Positions 42,039 to 51,111 of a stretch of 64,000 nt of DNA are shown one piece after another. The stretch lies in the NCBI GenBank assembly GCA_905221605.1, contig CAJNDS010000472.1, forward strand, positions 62,001 to 126,000, written 5' to 3'. This DNA comes from Symbiodinium natans. Its lineage: Eukaryota; Sar; Dinophyceae; Suessiales; Symbiodiniaceae. The notes beneath the pieces are model-generated. The model was not told where the DNA came from and made no database searches. It worked only from the letters and a program-made list of their open reading frames with translations. Numbering within the stretch: position 1 is the first letter of the stretch; every line of letters begins with the position of its first letter. The position numbers and the translations under genes were made by a program.

Positions 42039-43373
42039 TCACAAAGCTGGGGGGCCTTCCCAAAGCTCAAAAACCCACGTGGGAAAGACTGGCTCAACCC
42101 AGGTGGCTTTCAATAAGGCCATCAGTGACAAGTCATCGCGAGAAGGGGAATCGGAGACGTTCGCTTTGCTTTCCACCCTTCCTACATGCAAGTCAACCTG
42201 ACACGTGGCCAGTTCAAGCCACAACTTTCCAACACACAAGTGAACTTCTGGCCCTCCGCCTGAACCTTTGGTTACAGCGTGAAGGACTGACATGTTGTCT
42301 ACGAAAGCTAGCCATCGATTGTGGCTCAAGGCTTGCCGAAAAGTGCCCCAAGTGAGCAGCAAACCAAGCAGCTCTTGAAACTGAATTTGACAGTCGCTGC
42401 GATTCAGCAGCTGTGTCCACACTTGCGGCGGCGTTTTGGACCGAGTCCACCAAAAACGACCTCGGTAGTTTACCACAGAAGCAATCCATTGACTCTCTCC
42501 CGAGGCATCCGACCATGAAACAACTTTTGCACAGTCGCCCGCTGGGAGAGTTCTAACAGATGTGGGGCAAACATGAAGATACTGCACAAACCACTCCCCT
42601 GCCCTTCTCAAGAGAGGAGAAATGGAAAAACCGTGCAGCGGAGCATGAGACTGCGCATGAAAAGGCTTGATAAAAGCGCGGCCGACTTTGTTTCCAGACA
42701 CCGTAACAGAAAAACCTAATCTGCCCGCAATCTTGGCAGCCTCGCCTGGGGCTAAGACGCCAGTTTGCAGCATTTGGCTCAATTGGCGAATGTACTTGGC
42801 CGCTTTCGCTGGGGCAACATGGGTTTGAAGTTGGCGCGTGGAAAAGAAAGCCTGCACTTGCGCACCCAAACACACCATGCTAATTGCATCGTCAGCATCC
42901 TTGGCAGCATCCGTAGGGAAGCCAAGGAGCCTGCTAACGATGCTTAGCACGACACCGGCGTGGTACTTAAGCCCTTTTCTACATGAGCCGAAAAAATCAT
43001 CAACATAGCGCGCAGCTGGACACTTGAAATATCTTCGAAGAATGCGGGACAGTAGCGCACCGACCCTGTGCCACGCGTACACTGCCGACACTGTCCCAAA
43101 CGGCATCCCGATATGTTGGGAAATTAGCAGCACTCCTGCATGGATCCAAACTGTCCACGCAAACTCTAAGTGCGCCGCTTGAATAGGCACTCTTCGGAAA
43201 GCCTGCGACACATCGCGCTTCCAAAGCCGGACCTCGCAGTCACGCGCAAAAAACTCCATGACAACTTGAGACAACGTGTCCAGCGTGTCGTGCCTAATCT
43301 TGTCAACAGGTTGCGTCGCCAGATTATTGCCAGACTGGAATCCTTCTAGTAAAAGACTTATCGTCCAGGTCAA
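42039..43373 (-). CDS. Reverse transcriptase-RNase H of the YR retrotransposon
   Basis: 444 codons with no ATG at the start; the frame overlaps the methyltransferase ORF by 50 nt, +1 relative to it. Palm motifs: WKRDVSQAFRRVPI (catalytic D54), HIGMPFGTVSAVYAWHRV, and ARYVDDFFG (YVDD 123-126), typical of DIRS-order RTs. The RNase H part has WSDASGE, QELLGLLLTW, AFVDNMSVLHAV and ESKANVSDSPSR, consistent with its D-E-D-D sites. The fingers motif usually seen just before SGNNLATQ (R-x-IDD) is absent at the ORF junction, suggesting a small deletion with a frameshift. It makes element cDNA and removes the RNA strand. If the junction is a true lesion, this copy depends on help in trans. Confidence 0.9.
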   Translation of the reverse strand: MTWTISLLLEGFQSGNNLATQPVDKIRHDTLDTLSQVVMEFFARDCEVRLWKRDVSQAFRRVPIQAAHLEFAWTVWIHAGVLLISQHIGMPFGTVSAVYAWHRVGALLSRILRRYFKCPAARYVDDFFGSCRKGLKYHAGVVLSIVSRLLGFPTDAAKDADDAISMVCLGAQVQAFFSTRQLQTHVAPAKAAKYIRQLSQMLQTGVLAPGEAAKIAGRLGFSVTVSGNKVGRAFIKPFHAQSHAPLHGFSISPLLRRAGEWFVQYLHVCPTSVRTLPAGDCAKVVSWSDASGESQWIASVVNYRGRFWWTRSKTPPQVWTQLLNRSDCQIQFQELLGLLLTWGTFRQALSHNRWLAFVDNMSVLHAVTKGSGGGPEVHLCVGKLWLELATCQVDLHVGRVESKANVSDSPSRDDLSLMALLKATWVEPVFPTWVFELWEGPPAL

Positions 43374-44835
43374 AAGGAGACAGAGCTCTTGGCGCAGTCA
43401 TGAAGCCCGCCTCGGCATCCGCGAGAACCTGTGGCAAGATATCGTCTGAGAAAGGCAGCTCCTTCAAGGAATCCAGAACGGTTGCATTCAAGAAGCTTCT
43501 TGAGTTCCGCAACTCGTCAACAGTTGCAGTTTCTGGAAAGTCATGAAGGGAGCTCTCATCTTCACACGGTGGCAAAGGGCCAACTAGGGGAAATCCCTGC
43601 TGAAGATGTTGGAGAAACAGGGGGCACGAGAGCCCACACTCATCCAGCAAAGCCTTCCACAAGGGGCCGTGAATGGACGCCACGAGGGGCTGCAGTGGTC
43701 TTGGGGCCTGCTTCACCCAATCCACCTGTAACCCCTTCAACACAGCATGAAGCTGTATGATTCGAAAAAGCTTTTCTTGCCGAAAATTGTCAATTTCATC
43801 AACAGAATGTTCACACTCAAACTGGATAGCACCCAACATCTCAGCGCAAAGCGGGGCCGGGTTTTCGGAGGGATGAGCAACCTGCAGCCCGAACGCCACA
43901 TGTTCAAGAGGCGATAACCCAGGCAAGGCTCCGAGGCCATGGGGGACTGGAGAACTTTGCAAAAGCTCCTGCTGTTGTCTCTCAGCCTCAAGCAGAGCGC
44001 CTGGGAGATCTACCCCTTGTTGCACGTTAGCAGCCTGCCCGAGTGCCACCCGCTCGTCGAGTGACTGCGCCACACATTCGGCAAATTTCACACCTAAGAG
44101 TGGCGGGTAAGTTTGCGCCAAGTGGGTCTTAAACACAGTCCGACCTTCCCACACAACAGTCCCCCTCAAAGAAATTGTTTTGCCTTCCCAAGCTAGCGGG
44201 CAAGAACCCAGCTTGTGTAGGCAAGGGCTGTTATGCAGGAACAAGGTGGGCTTGGTGAAAGGAACACCAAAGTCACGGAAGAGGCACCTCACAAAGCCTA
44301 CGTGCTCATGTGAGCGCAGACCCTGTATGCAAGGTAAGACCCACAACCACGACAACTCTGGGTTTTCAATAGAGAAATAAGTGCCCACTGAAATCTGTGC
44401 TTGCGCTACACTCACAGAAAAGGACGCAAGCGAATTACCTACATCAACGAGCATTTGCTGTCGCGTGGATATTCCGGGGCTCCCTAAAGGAAAAACAGCT
44501 TCGCGCAGTTGGGGCACCCTTGCAAAAGTGAAAGTTTGACACGGCGTTGCCAGATGCACCCAACCCAGCTTTCCCGTCCTGGCCAGCCTTAGGATAGCAT
44601 CGCCAAAAGCCAGAACATCATCCTCGCTGCCGAAGCGAATGTCCCACGGCCGCAGGCAGACCCAACCAGTCAGCATGACGGCAAGGGTGAAGATGCACTC
44701 GCCGGACAAAACTTCAAGAAACAAGGAAGCTGATGGGATCGCATCGACATGTTCCAATGCTTCTTGCACTGTTGGAAGCTGCTCGACGGCGTCAGGCAAC
44801 GGAAGCTGCCCGCCGGTCAGGGCCGTGTCCCCGAG
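43324..44835 (-). CDS. C5-cytosine-methyltransferase-like domain plus RT N-terminus, behind an in-frame UGA
   Basis: The frame directly follows the Gag stop (44838-44836) in the same phase and has no ATG before the domain; the longest form counted from a TTG at 44799 has 491 aa. From there, residues 26-60 give a Rossmann-like start (LFLEVLSGECIFTLAVML, then PWDI), residues 80-94 HLATPCQTFTFAR with the Pro-Cys pair of motif IV (catalytic Cys87), and residues 143-150 SIENPELS, like the ENV motif VI. A Cys-containing segment (LHNSPCLHKLGSCPL) follows. The tail (GFPLVGPLPPCE...TRRIPVWQ) belongs to the RT N-terminus. Methylating element DNA or marking circular intermediates is speculation. The canonical DIRS1 accessory enzyme is instead a DAM-type N6-adenine methyltransferase. 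Confidence 0.78.
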   Translation of the reverse strand, partial: LGDTALTGGQLPLPDAVEQLPTVQEALEHVDAIPSASLFLEVLSGECIFTLAVMLTGWVCLRPWDIRFGSEDDVLAFGDAILRLARTGKLGWVHLATPCQTFTFARVPQLREAVFPLGSPGISTRQQMLVDVGNSLASFSVSVAQAQISVGTYFSIENPELSWLWVLPCIQGLRSHEHVGFVRCLFRDFGVPFTKPTLFLHNSPCLHKLGSCPLAWEGKTISLRGTVVWEGRTVFKTHLAQTYPPLLGVKFAECVAQSLDERVALGQAANVQQGVDLPGALLEAERQQQELLQSSPVPHGLGALPGLSPLEHVAFGLQVAHPSENPAPLCAEMLGAIQFECEHSVDEIDNFRQEKLFRIIQLHAVLKGLQVDWVKQAPRPLQPLVASIHGPLWKALLDECGLSCPLFLQHLQQGFPLVGPLPPCEDESSLHDFPETATVDELRNSRSFLNATVLDSLKELPFSDDILPQVLADAEAGFMTAPRALSPFDLDDKSFTRRIPVWQ

Positions 44836-44838
44836 TCA
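44836..44838 (-). promoter_or_regulatory. Candidate readthrough stop (UGA-CUC) between gag and pol
   Basis: The Gag frame reads CAA CAC TGA CTC GGG GAC and continues open in the same frame for over 500 codons into the methyltransferase/RT region. UGA followed by CU is a known leaky context, and no ATG restarts translation. This fits gag-pol expression by stop readthrough; a simple nonsense mutation is the alternative. Confidence 0.6.
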
Positions 44839-46068
44839 GTGTTGAGTCTTACGCAGTTTCTGCTGCCGAATCCGCTCTTGAGTCTTTTCGTACCAGCCTT
44901 GGGTCTTCTGCTGCTTCTTGGTCAGAGTCGACCACGGCTTGGCAGGGTCTTCAAGCTTCCTTTTGGTGTCCTGCGTCATAGCAGCCGACTGATCCATGAG
45001 CTTCTTTTGAGCATCTGCCAGGGCCTTCGTGGCCTGCTCTGCCCTCCGCTGAGCTGCTTCAGCTGTTGCAAGTTGCGCCATGGCGTCCGCAGACCCACGG
45101 CTAGAGGAAGGTACCTCTACTCCTGCTTGCTGCAGGACAGGCTGCAAACGCTGCATGACCAGCTCTAGCAAGCCTTTGTCGATCTTGTGCGTCTCTTCAG
45201 CGAGGTTCCAATTGGGGTCTTTCTTTTCTGCCCTGCGTGCCCACTGTCTGCGACACATCTCATCGTAGAGGAAGGCCACATATGGGGGCTTAGATCTCAC
45301 CCGTTCTTGCTCTGCCAGCTGCAAAATGACGTCATGGTGGGCGACAGCCTCGGTCATTTTCCAATGACCCGCGCAGACGGCCGCAATTGCCCATCTCCAG
45401 AACGCCGCGCTCCACTGCTGCACAGAACGAAAGAAGCGCGGGACGGCAGTGGCCCCTTTTAGGGCGCGACCCAAGTCTCCCAGGTTGGCAATAGGGCTGG
45501 CACCTGTCAATGCCATTTCATCTTCGTCACGGACAGCGAACCTTCCGCCCACGGCATCACTTGGGACCCACAGAGGAAGGCACTCTTTGCTTGTCAAGTC
45601 CACGAAGGCAAACGGCACTCGACCTTGTTTCTTGGCTTCTTCAGTGTGTGCAGTAAGGCTGTCGAACAAGCACTGATCAGCTTGGAGATGGAAACCCAAT
45701 CCCTGGAGATGATGCTTCTGCAAGAGGTCGGCAACATCTGCTTGCTTGCACGGCGCAATGGCAGATGCCAAAGCCCTTGCGTTCTGAACGGCGTGAGCAC
45801 CGACCATCACATTCGCGCCCTGTGATGCTTGCGTACGGCGTGCGGCTGCAGCCACCTCAACGTTCCGGAGCGTGCGTCTGGCCAAAGCCGCAACCATTGG
45901 AGGTTCATTGGCCAGCTTGGCATTCAGCGCATCTTCAGCAAGTCCTTCTGCTTGCAAGGGAACTTTGGCTGCCAGCTGCTCCGAAAAGATGGCGGCAACT
46001 CGCGTGACTATCTCATCCGTCGGCTCCACGGTTTCTACAGACTTAATGAAGTCTGCCCAGCTCGCCAT
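44836..46068 (-). CDS. Gag-like protein of the YR retrotransposon
   Basis: 410 aa from an ATG at 46068, only 17 bp inside the A1 repeat edge. It is largely helical, with no zinc knuckle. Central motifs include WVPSDAVGGRFAVRDEDEMA and FRSVQQWSAAFWRWAIAAVC. The C-terminus is a Glu/Ala/Lys coiled coil and basic tail (AEAAQRRAEQATKALADAQK, KKQQKTQGWYEKTQERIRQQ) suited to RNA binding. Assignment as Gag rests on its first position and composition. Its stop is the candidate readthrough UGA. Confidence 0.75.
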   Translation of the reverse strand: MASWADFIKSVETVEPTDEIVTRVAAIFSEQLAAKVPLQAEGLAEDALNAKLANEPPMVAALARRTLRNVEVAAAARRTQASQGANVMVGAHAVQNARALASAIAPCKQADVADLLQKHHLQGLGFHLQADQCLFDSLTAHTEEAKKQGRVPFAFVDLTSKECLPLWVPSDAVGGRFAVRDEDEMALTGASPIANLGDLGRALKGATAVPRFFRSVQQWSAAFWRWAIAAVCAGHWKMTEAVAHHDVILQLAEQERVRSKPPYVAFLYDEMCRRQWARRAEKKDPNWNLAEETHKIDKGLLELVMQRLQPVLQQAGVEVPSSSRGSADAMAQLATAEAAQRRAEQATKALADAQKKLMDQSAAMTQDTKRKLEDPAKPWSTLTKKQQKTQGWYEKTQERIRQQKLRKTQH

Positions 46069-46085
46069 GGTGGAGCACGACAGCT

Positions 46086-46180
46086 AAAGATAAATGGAAA
46101 ACCGATTTGAGCAACATCTGCCCATTCGATTTCGTCAGATTGTGCATCTCTCACAACAGCCAGCTCTTGTAACTGACACA
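46086..46180. repeat. Split direct repeat, A1 copy (5' end of the YR element)
   Basis: 95 bp, identical to 39787-39881. It ends in ACACA, directly against the CATA microsatellite. Confidence 0.95.
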
Positions 46181-46188
46181 TACATACA

Positions 46189-46219
<31 letters not shown>

Positions 46220-46270
46220 CATACACACACATACATACATACATACACATACATACATACATATATATAT
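46178..46270. repeat. (CATA)n microsatellite, right flank of the YR element
   Basis: About twenty CATA/CACA units, the continuation of the array at 39483-39525. Confidence 0.95.
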
Positions 46271-46282
46271 AGATGAATAGGT

Positions 46283-46342
46283 GCAGTAGTTGCACTGCAG
46301 TAACTGCAGGAACTGCAGTTGCAGTTGCAATGGTTGTGATAG

Positions 46343-46380
<38 letters not shown>

Positions 46381-46468
46381 AAAGTATTAGTCGTAGTCGT
46401 AGTCGTAGTCGTAGTCGTAGTCCTAGGCCTAATCGTAGTCGTAGTCGTAGTAGTAGCAGTAGTAGTAA

Positions 46469-46506
<38 letters not shown>

Positions 46507-46564
46507 ATAGTAGTGAGAGTAGTAATAGTAGTAGTAGTAGTAGTAGTAGTAGCAGCAGCAGCAG

Positions 46565-46602
<38 letters not shown>

Positions 46603-46681
46603 ATAGTAGTCGTAGTAGTAGTAGTAGTAATAGTTGTAGTAGTAGTAGTAGTACTAGTAGTAATAGTAGTAAGAGTAGTGA

Positions 46682-46712
<31 letters not shown>

Positions 46713-46770
46713 TGTTGTTGTTGTTGTTGTAATTGTAGTTGTAGTTGTAGTTGTAGTAGTTGTTGTTGCT
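46283..46770 (+). repeat. (GTA)n compound trinucleotide repeat
   Basis: GTA/GTC/GTT/GCA units over about 490 bp, following a TGCAGT-rich start. Poly-Val, poly-Ser, poly-Thr and poly-Leu frames here are artefacts. Confidence 0.95.
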
Positions 46771-46814
46771 GTTGTGGTCGGCATCTTCGGTACAGCATTT
46801 TTCATATGTAGTGT

Positions 46815-46965
46815 CACATGAAAACCTTCACTTCCTCTATCTTAGAAATATTTGACAAGGAAACCCTCTATTCCTGTACGTTGATAAGAAGAGCTCCATG
46901 CGCACTACACCTTCGGAAAACCTCTATATGATCTTTCTTTCCTCCACATTGCAATAGGAAAACTT
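46815..46965 (-). repeat. Degenerate AGAGGTTTTC-type repeat, first cluster
   Basis: Four or five spaced GAAAACCTCTAT-like motifs (for example near 46858 and 46915), the reverse complement of the motif at 58.9-59.5 kb. Confidence 0.6.
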
Positions 46966-47344
46966 GTGCTTCGTCACTTTTTTAGCCATACACTTCCACT
47001 TGTTTGGGGGACAGAACGGACCCAGCATATGTCATGTCTCTGTTTGTGCGGCGCTGCGTTTTGTTCAATGCCACGGGTGCGCGGGAGATGTTGTTGTTTT
47101 GCTACAAGAGCGGGGTGGCATGTCGTGGGCGCTGGCTAGCTCGCTCACTCATCTGTGCTCCCCACAAAGCGCCCGCAGCAGAAACAGATTCGCCAAAAAG
47201 AACGGGTTCTCCCAAGTGGAACGCGCGCGCTCACATGTCGCAACAGCTGAGAATCAGTGGACGAATGAAGGCAAGCCAAGACACTTTTCGATGAGCCGCT
47301 GCTTCATCCTCTTGTTGTGCCTGCAATAGCGCGAAAAAAAACAA
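46966..47344. other. Intergenic stretch
   Basis: Nothing recognisable; probably 3' flank of the following minus-strand gene. Confidence 0.4.
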
Positions 47345-48731
47345 TTACCATCCCCAAAACCCAAAGTCGCTGAAGAAGCTGCTGGCCTGAGATGTCTTGC
47401 TTTTGCTTGGGGTGCTGTCAGTCGGCTTTGCCCGGGCACTAGACGATGTAGTGGATTTGTTGCTTGATTGGAAATACCCAGAAGGTAAAGCTAGATCCAG
47501 CAGTTCTTGCACAAACGCATCATCAATCTCGTGGTCCGGGAAGAGTTCCACCAAGAGGGAGTGCAGATCATCCGGGCCGATAACCCCACTGTGGGTCATT
47601 TCTGCGAAGCAACCGCGCATGTCACAGACCTGCTCCTCCCGACGACAAGGAACTTGCCAGTCCGTCAGGGCTAAGGGAAATTTTAAGCGGGACAAAGGAC
47701 ACGTTCGGAGTCATTGCAAGACGTAGCAAGCACATAGCCAGGGAGCTACAAAACAAACAACCTTCCGTAAACTTGCCTTAACTTTAAGTCATCATGTACT
47801 TCTCACAGCAGGCTGACAGTGCACGAGACCTCCGACAGCTTCACCTGCTCGGCCACTAAAGCTTCACGTCTCCGTGCAGCCACGCGAGCACTCTCCACCA
47901 CTTTGCCACAGAGCTCTGTTGCCGCATCCAGCTGCCTCTCAGTCTCAGTTTGAGGGGCTAGACTCTAGACGTGTGAAAAACGTAGCTTCTCGCGATGTAT
48001 ATGAGGAATGGTCGGAATGACCTCCATTGAAACCCGAGTGGCAAGGACTCGGCTCCATTCTTGTGGCAGTCTTCAACCAATGCCCTCACATCCAACACGC
48101 TCCGACAACTGTCTGCCACCAACGACAAGTCCATGATGAGCTGTGGCATATCAGTTGTAGCAATGGCTTTGTCATCTTGCCACTTGTGAATGGTGTACCA
48201 TGATCTGAAGGCAGCTTCTCGTTGTGATCTCTCTTCTCGCCGCAAGCTGTCTACCTGTTCCAGGAATTCCGAAAATCTGTAGACGGCAAGCTTGTTGATT
48301 CGAGTTGCGAAGTTGCTCACTGTTGTCGTGTGTAGCCTTCCAACCGTAGGTAATGTACCAGAGTCCATGAGGGCCATCACCAGTTCCTGCGTGCCCAACA
48401 ATCCACGCTGGTGCTTTTCCTTATTTGCGAAAGCACATGACCGACAAAGCAGCCAGAGCTTTTTCGAAAGCCTTCTTACGCCATTCTGCTGCATTCTGCC
48501 ATTCTTGCCAAGGCACATAGCGATGAAAGTATCGCATCATAACCGAGATTTCCCCAAAGTGGGCGGACTGACAGCACAGCACAACACAGACTGAACATCG
48601 CAAGTCAATGAAAACATCTGCCGCCAAGCTGCCTCCAGCGCTGGTGGAAGACCCGCCGATCGCGCAGCTCGCTCTTCCATTTGACCCTGGAACGCAAAGA
48701 GCTTCACCTCGACCTCCTCAGATGTTTGCAT
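47345..48731 (-). CDS. Multi-exon gene of unknown function, EF-hand-like C-terminal part
   Basis: Successive minus-strand exon-like stretches, in order: near 48731-48619 (EEVEVKLFAFQGQMEERAAR, PPALEAAWRQ), near 48560-48440 (MMRYFHRYVPWQEWQNAAEW), near 48430-48010 (LLGTQELVMALMDSGTLPTV; FSEFLEQVDSLRREERSQRE; IHKWQDDKAIATTDMPQLIM), near 47945-47840 (LDAATELCGKVVESARVAAR), and a last exon 47690-47345 (CFAEMTHSGVIGPDDLHSLL, ELFPDHEIDDAFVQELLDLA) ending in a Ser/Thr/Lys-rich tail and DFGFWGW. The repeated helix-loop-helix pattern resembles EF-hand pairs without clear calcium ligands. Exon edges are approximate. Function unknown. Confidence 0.5.
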
Positions 48732-49692
48732 CTCTAAAAACTGTGCTTCTCAAGTCCTCTACATAAAGTCGCAGGTCGTGCGCAAGCCATTTGTGGGTCC
48801 TTGCTGCATGTGAATTGCAAGGCTGCTCCCATGCAGCGTCCTGTTTTTGCTCTGTGCGGCCGCAGTTCGGTGAAAGGCTGCCGATCCAAACATTTATTAC
48901 ATAGAGCATAGACGATTGTGTGCGTGATCAGGTGTCCGGCATTTCCAGTTTTCGGCACAAAATACTCGCAGAGAGGAGAGTTGATCCAACACCACCAGGC
49001 CCACCACCGCGCAATGAGATGGAGAAGTGCACATAAAGTGCACATGCAACTATCCATAAAGCAACTGAGCCTGGGCTGGAGGCGAATGGCATGAAACACC
49101 AATGCCAAACCTCCACGCTAGCTGCCCGGGACCGATCTCCACATCCCGCACAAGCTCCTCCCTCGTGCTTGGAATGACATCCCACGTCCAAAACTGCTGC
49201 TGGAACGGCTGACAAATCAATCGCAGCACTGTGAATCCTCCCGTCTGTTGCTGAGGCATGCCAAGCCCAAGTTGCCAAGCCTCCGCAACAAGAAGTACGT
49301 AGACACATTCACCACGTGTATGCATCGTAAAGATCGATACACGATTTCCAGACCCTAAGGGGTTCCAACGTGAAAAAAAATCAGCCGGGCCGGTAAATCT
49401 TGCATGCGACGCGCCGCCGACGCTCGCGCTCTGGACCCTGCGCTTTTCTCCAAGCCTTTCTTGGACTGACATCGCGCTCTCGCCTACGCGGTTTACGGCT
49501 CTGGCGCGCATCGGCGAGGTCTCGCCCGACACACTCGAGATCGACCAGCTCGTTCGCGAGCACGAGTTGGCGCACACATGGCGTGCTTCCATTTCGCCAA
49601 CGCACCGGCGTGGCTGCGCTCGCCGTCCTCGAGACTGCCGTCGCTTCTTGACGTCCTTCTTCGTCAAATGCAACACCGTCGTCGCTTCTGGA

Positions 49693-49720
49693 CGTGTGTG
49701 TGTGTGTGTGTGTGTGTGTT
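49693..49720. repeat. (GT)n microsatellite
   Basis: Fourteen GT units. Confidence 0.95.
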
Positions 49721-49904
49721 CGGCAAATGCGAAACTGCCGCCGCTTTTTGGACGACTGTTTCACGCTGGCACAATGTTCAAAAGGCTGCAATAAGGGCAT
49801 GCCAAGACCAGCCATGTTCAGCAAAGACTTTGCACCTCGTGACATCCTCATCGAAGTGGGTGCAACTTTTCTCAATACCCTTAAACTTCAGAAATAGAAC
49901 ATCC

Positions 49905-49960
49905 GCAATGCTGCAATGCTGCAATGCTGCAATGCTGCAATGCTGCAATGCTGCAATGCT
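49905..49960. repeat. 8-bp tandem repeat GCAATGCT x7
   Basis: Seven perfect GCAATGCT units followed by a decayed one (GCAACTCA). Confidence 0.97.
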
Positions 49961-50200
49961 GCAACTCAGCAATGCGGCGAGAAAAGACAGGATCCTTGCA
50001 CCCAAGGCCCTATATACATCAACCAACCCAGGTTAAAGCTTAGTCTGAACACAAACAGGCTGCAGATGCAAATCGCTGGAAGTGCGTGAAGTCGATGGTG
50101 TCGTCACTGTGCTTGGAAACCTTCACAGACTATGAACCAACATCCCGCGCAACTCTGAAACGAAACGATCGATGTGCCTTGTGCTGCTGTGCCAACTCCT

Positions 50201-51111
50201 TTAGAAAGACTGGCCAAAACCTGAGGTACGATCTGGCTTCAGCATGCGAAGCTTGATAATTCCGTGCAATGGAGCAATAGACACTGTCTGGCATAAAAGC
50301 GGCTGCTCCATAATGTCTCCATCGAGAACGGTGATGAAGGAGTCAGCGTGTCGCCGCAAAGCTTCAATGCAGTCGGCACAGGACAAGCTACCAGTCATGG
50401 CAACATCCATCCTTGCATCTTGTTCAGCATGCTCCCAACAACAGCAGAAGTTTCAAGTAAGGGTTCTGATGGTACGGAGAGAAGGCGATACTCGGCTCCT
50501 TCTGGTGTTCCTGGATTTCGTCTGGCACTTTTATGTACGATCTGGGAACTTGATTTCATCAAGTGCCAGGTGGCTGGTTGAAGAGTCCAAGCAATTTTGG
50601 CGACTTGGCCTCGAAGAGTTTCTGCTCCACCTGTCAAGACACTCAATGAGACTCAAACATACCGCAACTCCATCTCCTTGCTATGGGCAATTAACCAGCA
50701 TGGAGCTTGTCGCCTTGGGAACGATCTGAAAGACAAACTCCAGAAACTCAACCTCAAGTGCAAGGTGTTGCAACGACTTGAGCGGAACTTCGTGAGATGA
50801 TGAGATGAGTAGCCAATCCAGCTGCGATAGACTCTCGAACAACTTCCTGGACAGCCTGCAATGTCTGAACAAGTTTCCAGCGACTGCAAGGTTTTTGTGC
50901 CGGAATGTGTTTTTTGACAGGGCGTTGCATCAAGATGAGCGCCTCCTTCTCATGGTTTTGTCGCCCAGCCAGACCAAGATCACCCAAGGCTTGCCGCAGC
51001 TGTGACGGTCCAAGGCCTGTCTGGCCGACCTCCATGGATAAACATCGTGGGAATCCCGCTGGATCTAAGTAAAGCACGAAATACGACAATAAAAATGCAT
51101 AAGTTCACCCG
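50201..51111 (-). other. Possible exons of an unrecognised minus-strand gene
   Basis: Exon-like stretches: about 50390-50201 (CIEALRRHADSFITVLDGDI, EQPLLCQTVSIAPLHG, ends in a stop), about 50629-50570 (VEQKLFEAKSPKLLGLFNQP after CAG), and about 51030-50920 (EVGQTGLGPSQLRQALGDLG). They may form one gene with the CDS at 51112-52065, but phases were not resolved and no family is recognised. Confidence 0.35.

Larger units (their letters stand above)
39524..46180 (-). mobile_element. Tyrosine-recombinase retrotransposon with split direct repeats (PAT/Ngaro-like, DIRS order)
   Basis: 6657 bp. In transcript order: A1 (46180-46086), Gag (46068-44836), in-frame UGA, methyltransferase-like ORF (44835-43324), RT-RNase H (43373-42039), tyrosine recombinase (41829-40147), B1 (40108-39879), A2 (39881-39787), 33-bp spacer, B2 (39753-39524). 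Both A copies (95 bp) and both B copies (230 bp) are identical by eye. This A1-ORFs-B1-A2-B2 layout defines the PAT/Ngaro type of DIRS-order element, which integrates through a circular intermediate without target duplication. Both outer edges sit in a CATA microsatellite. The combination with a C5-methyltransferase-like domain is unusual. Confidence 0.93.
48732..50200. other. Unassigned region
   Basis: No gene recognised. 49383-49660 is GC-rich and open on both strands (minus: LVLANELVDLECVGRDLADA then ...CKIYRPG and stop; plus: ARIGEVSPDTLEIDQLVREH), so coding strand cannot be chosen. Confidence 0.35.

Noticed and set aside
46035..46821. Poly-Thr, poly-Leu, poly-Val and poly-Ser frames of 170-260 codons
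   Set aside because: Translations of the GTA/CATA compound repeats next to the YR element.
49905..49960. Regular 8-bp repeats resembling a small CRISPR-like array
   Set aside because: Units are contiguous without spacers and the sequence is eukaryotic.
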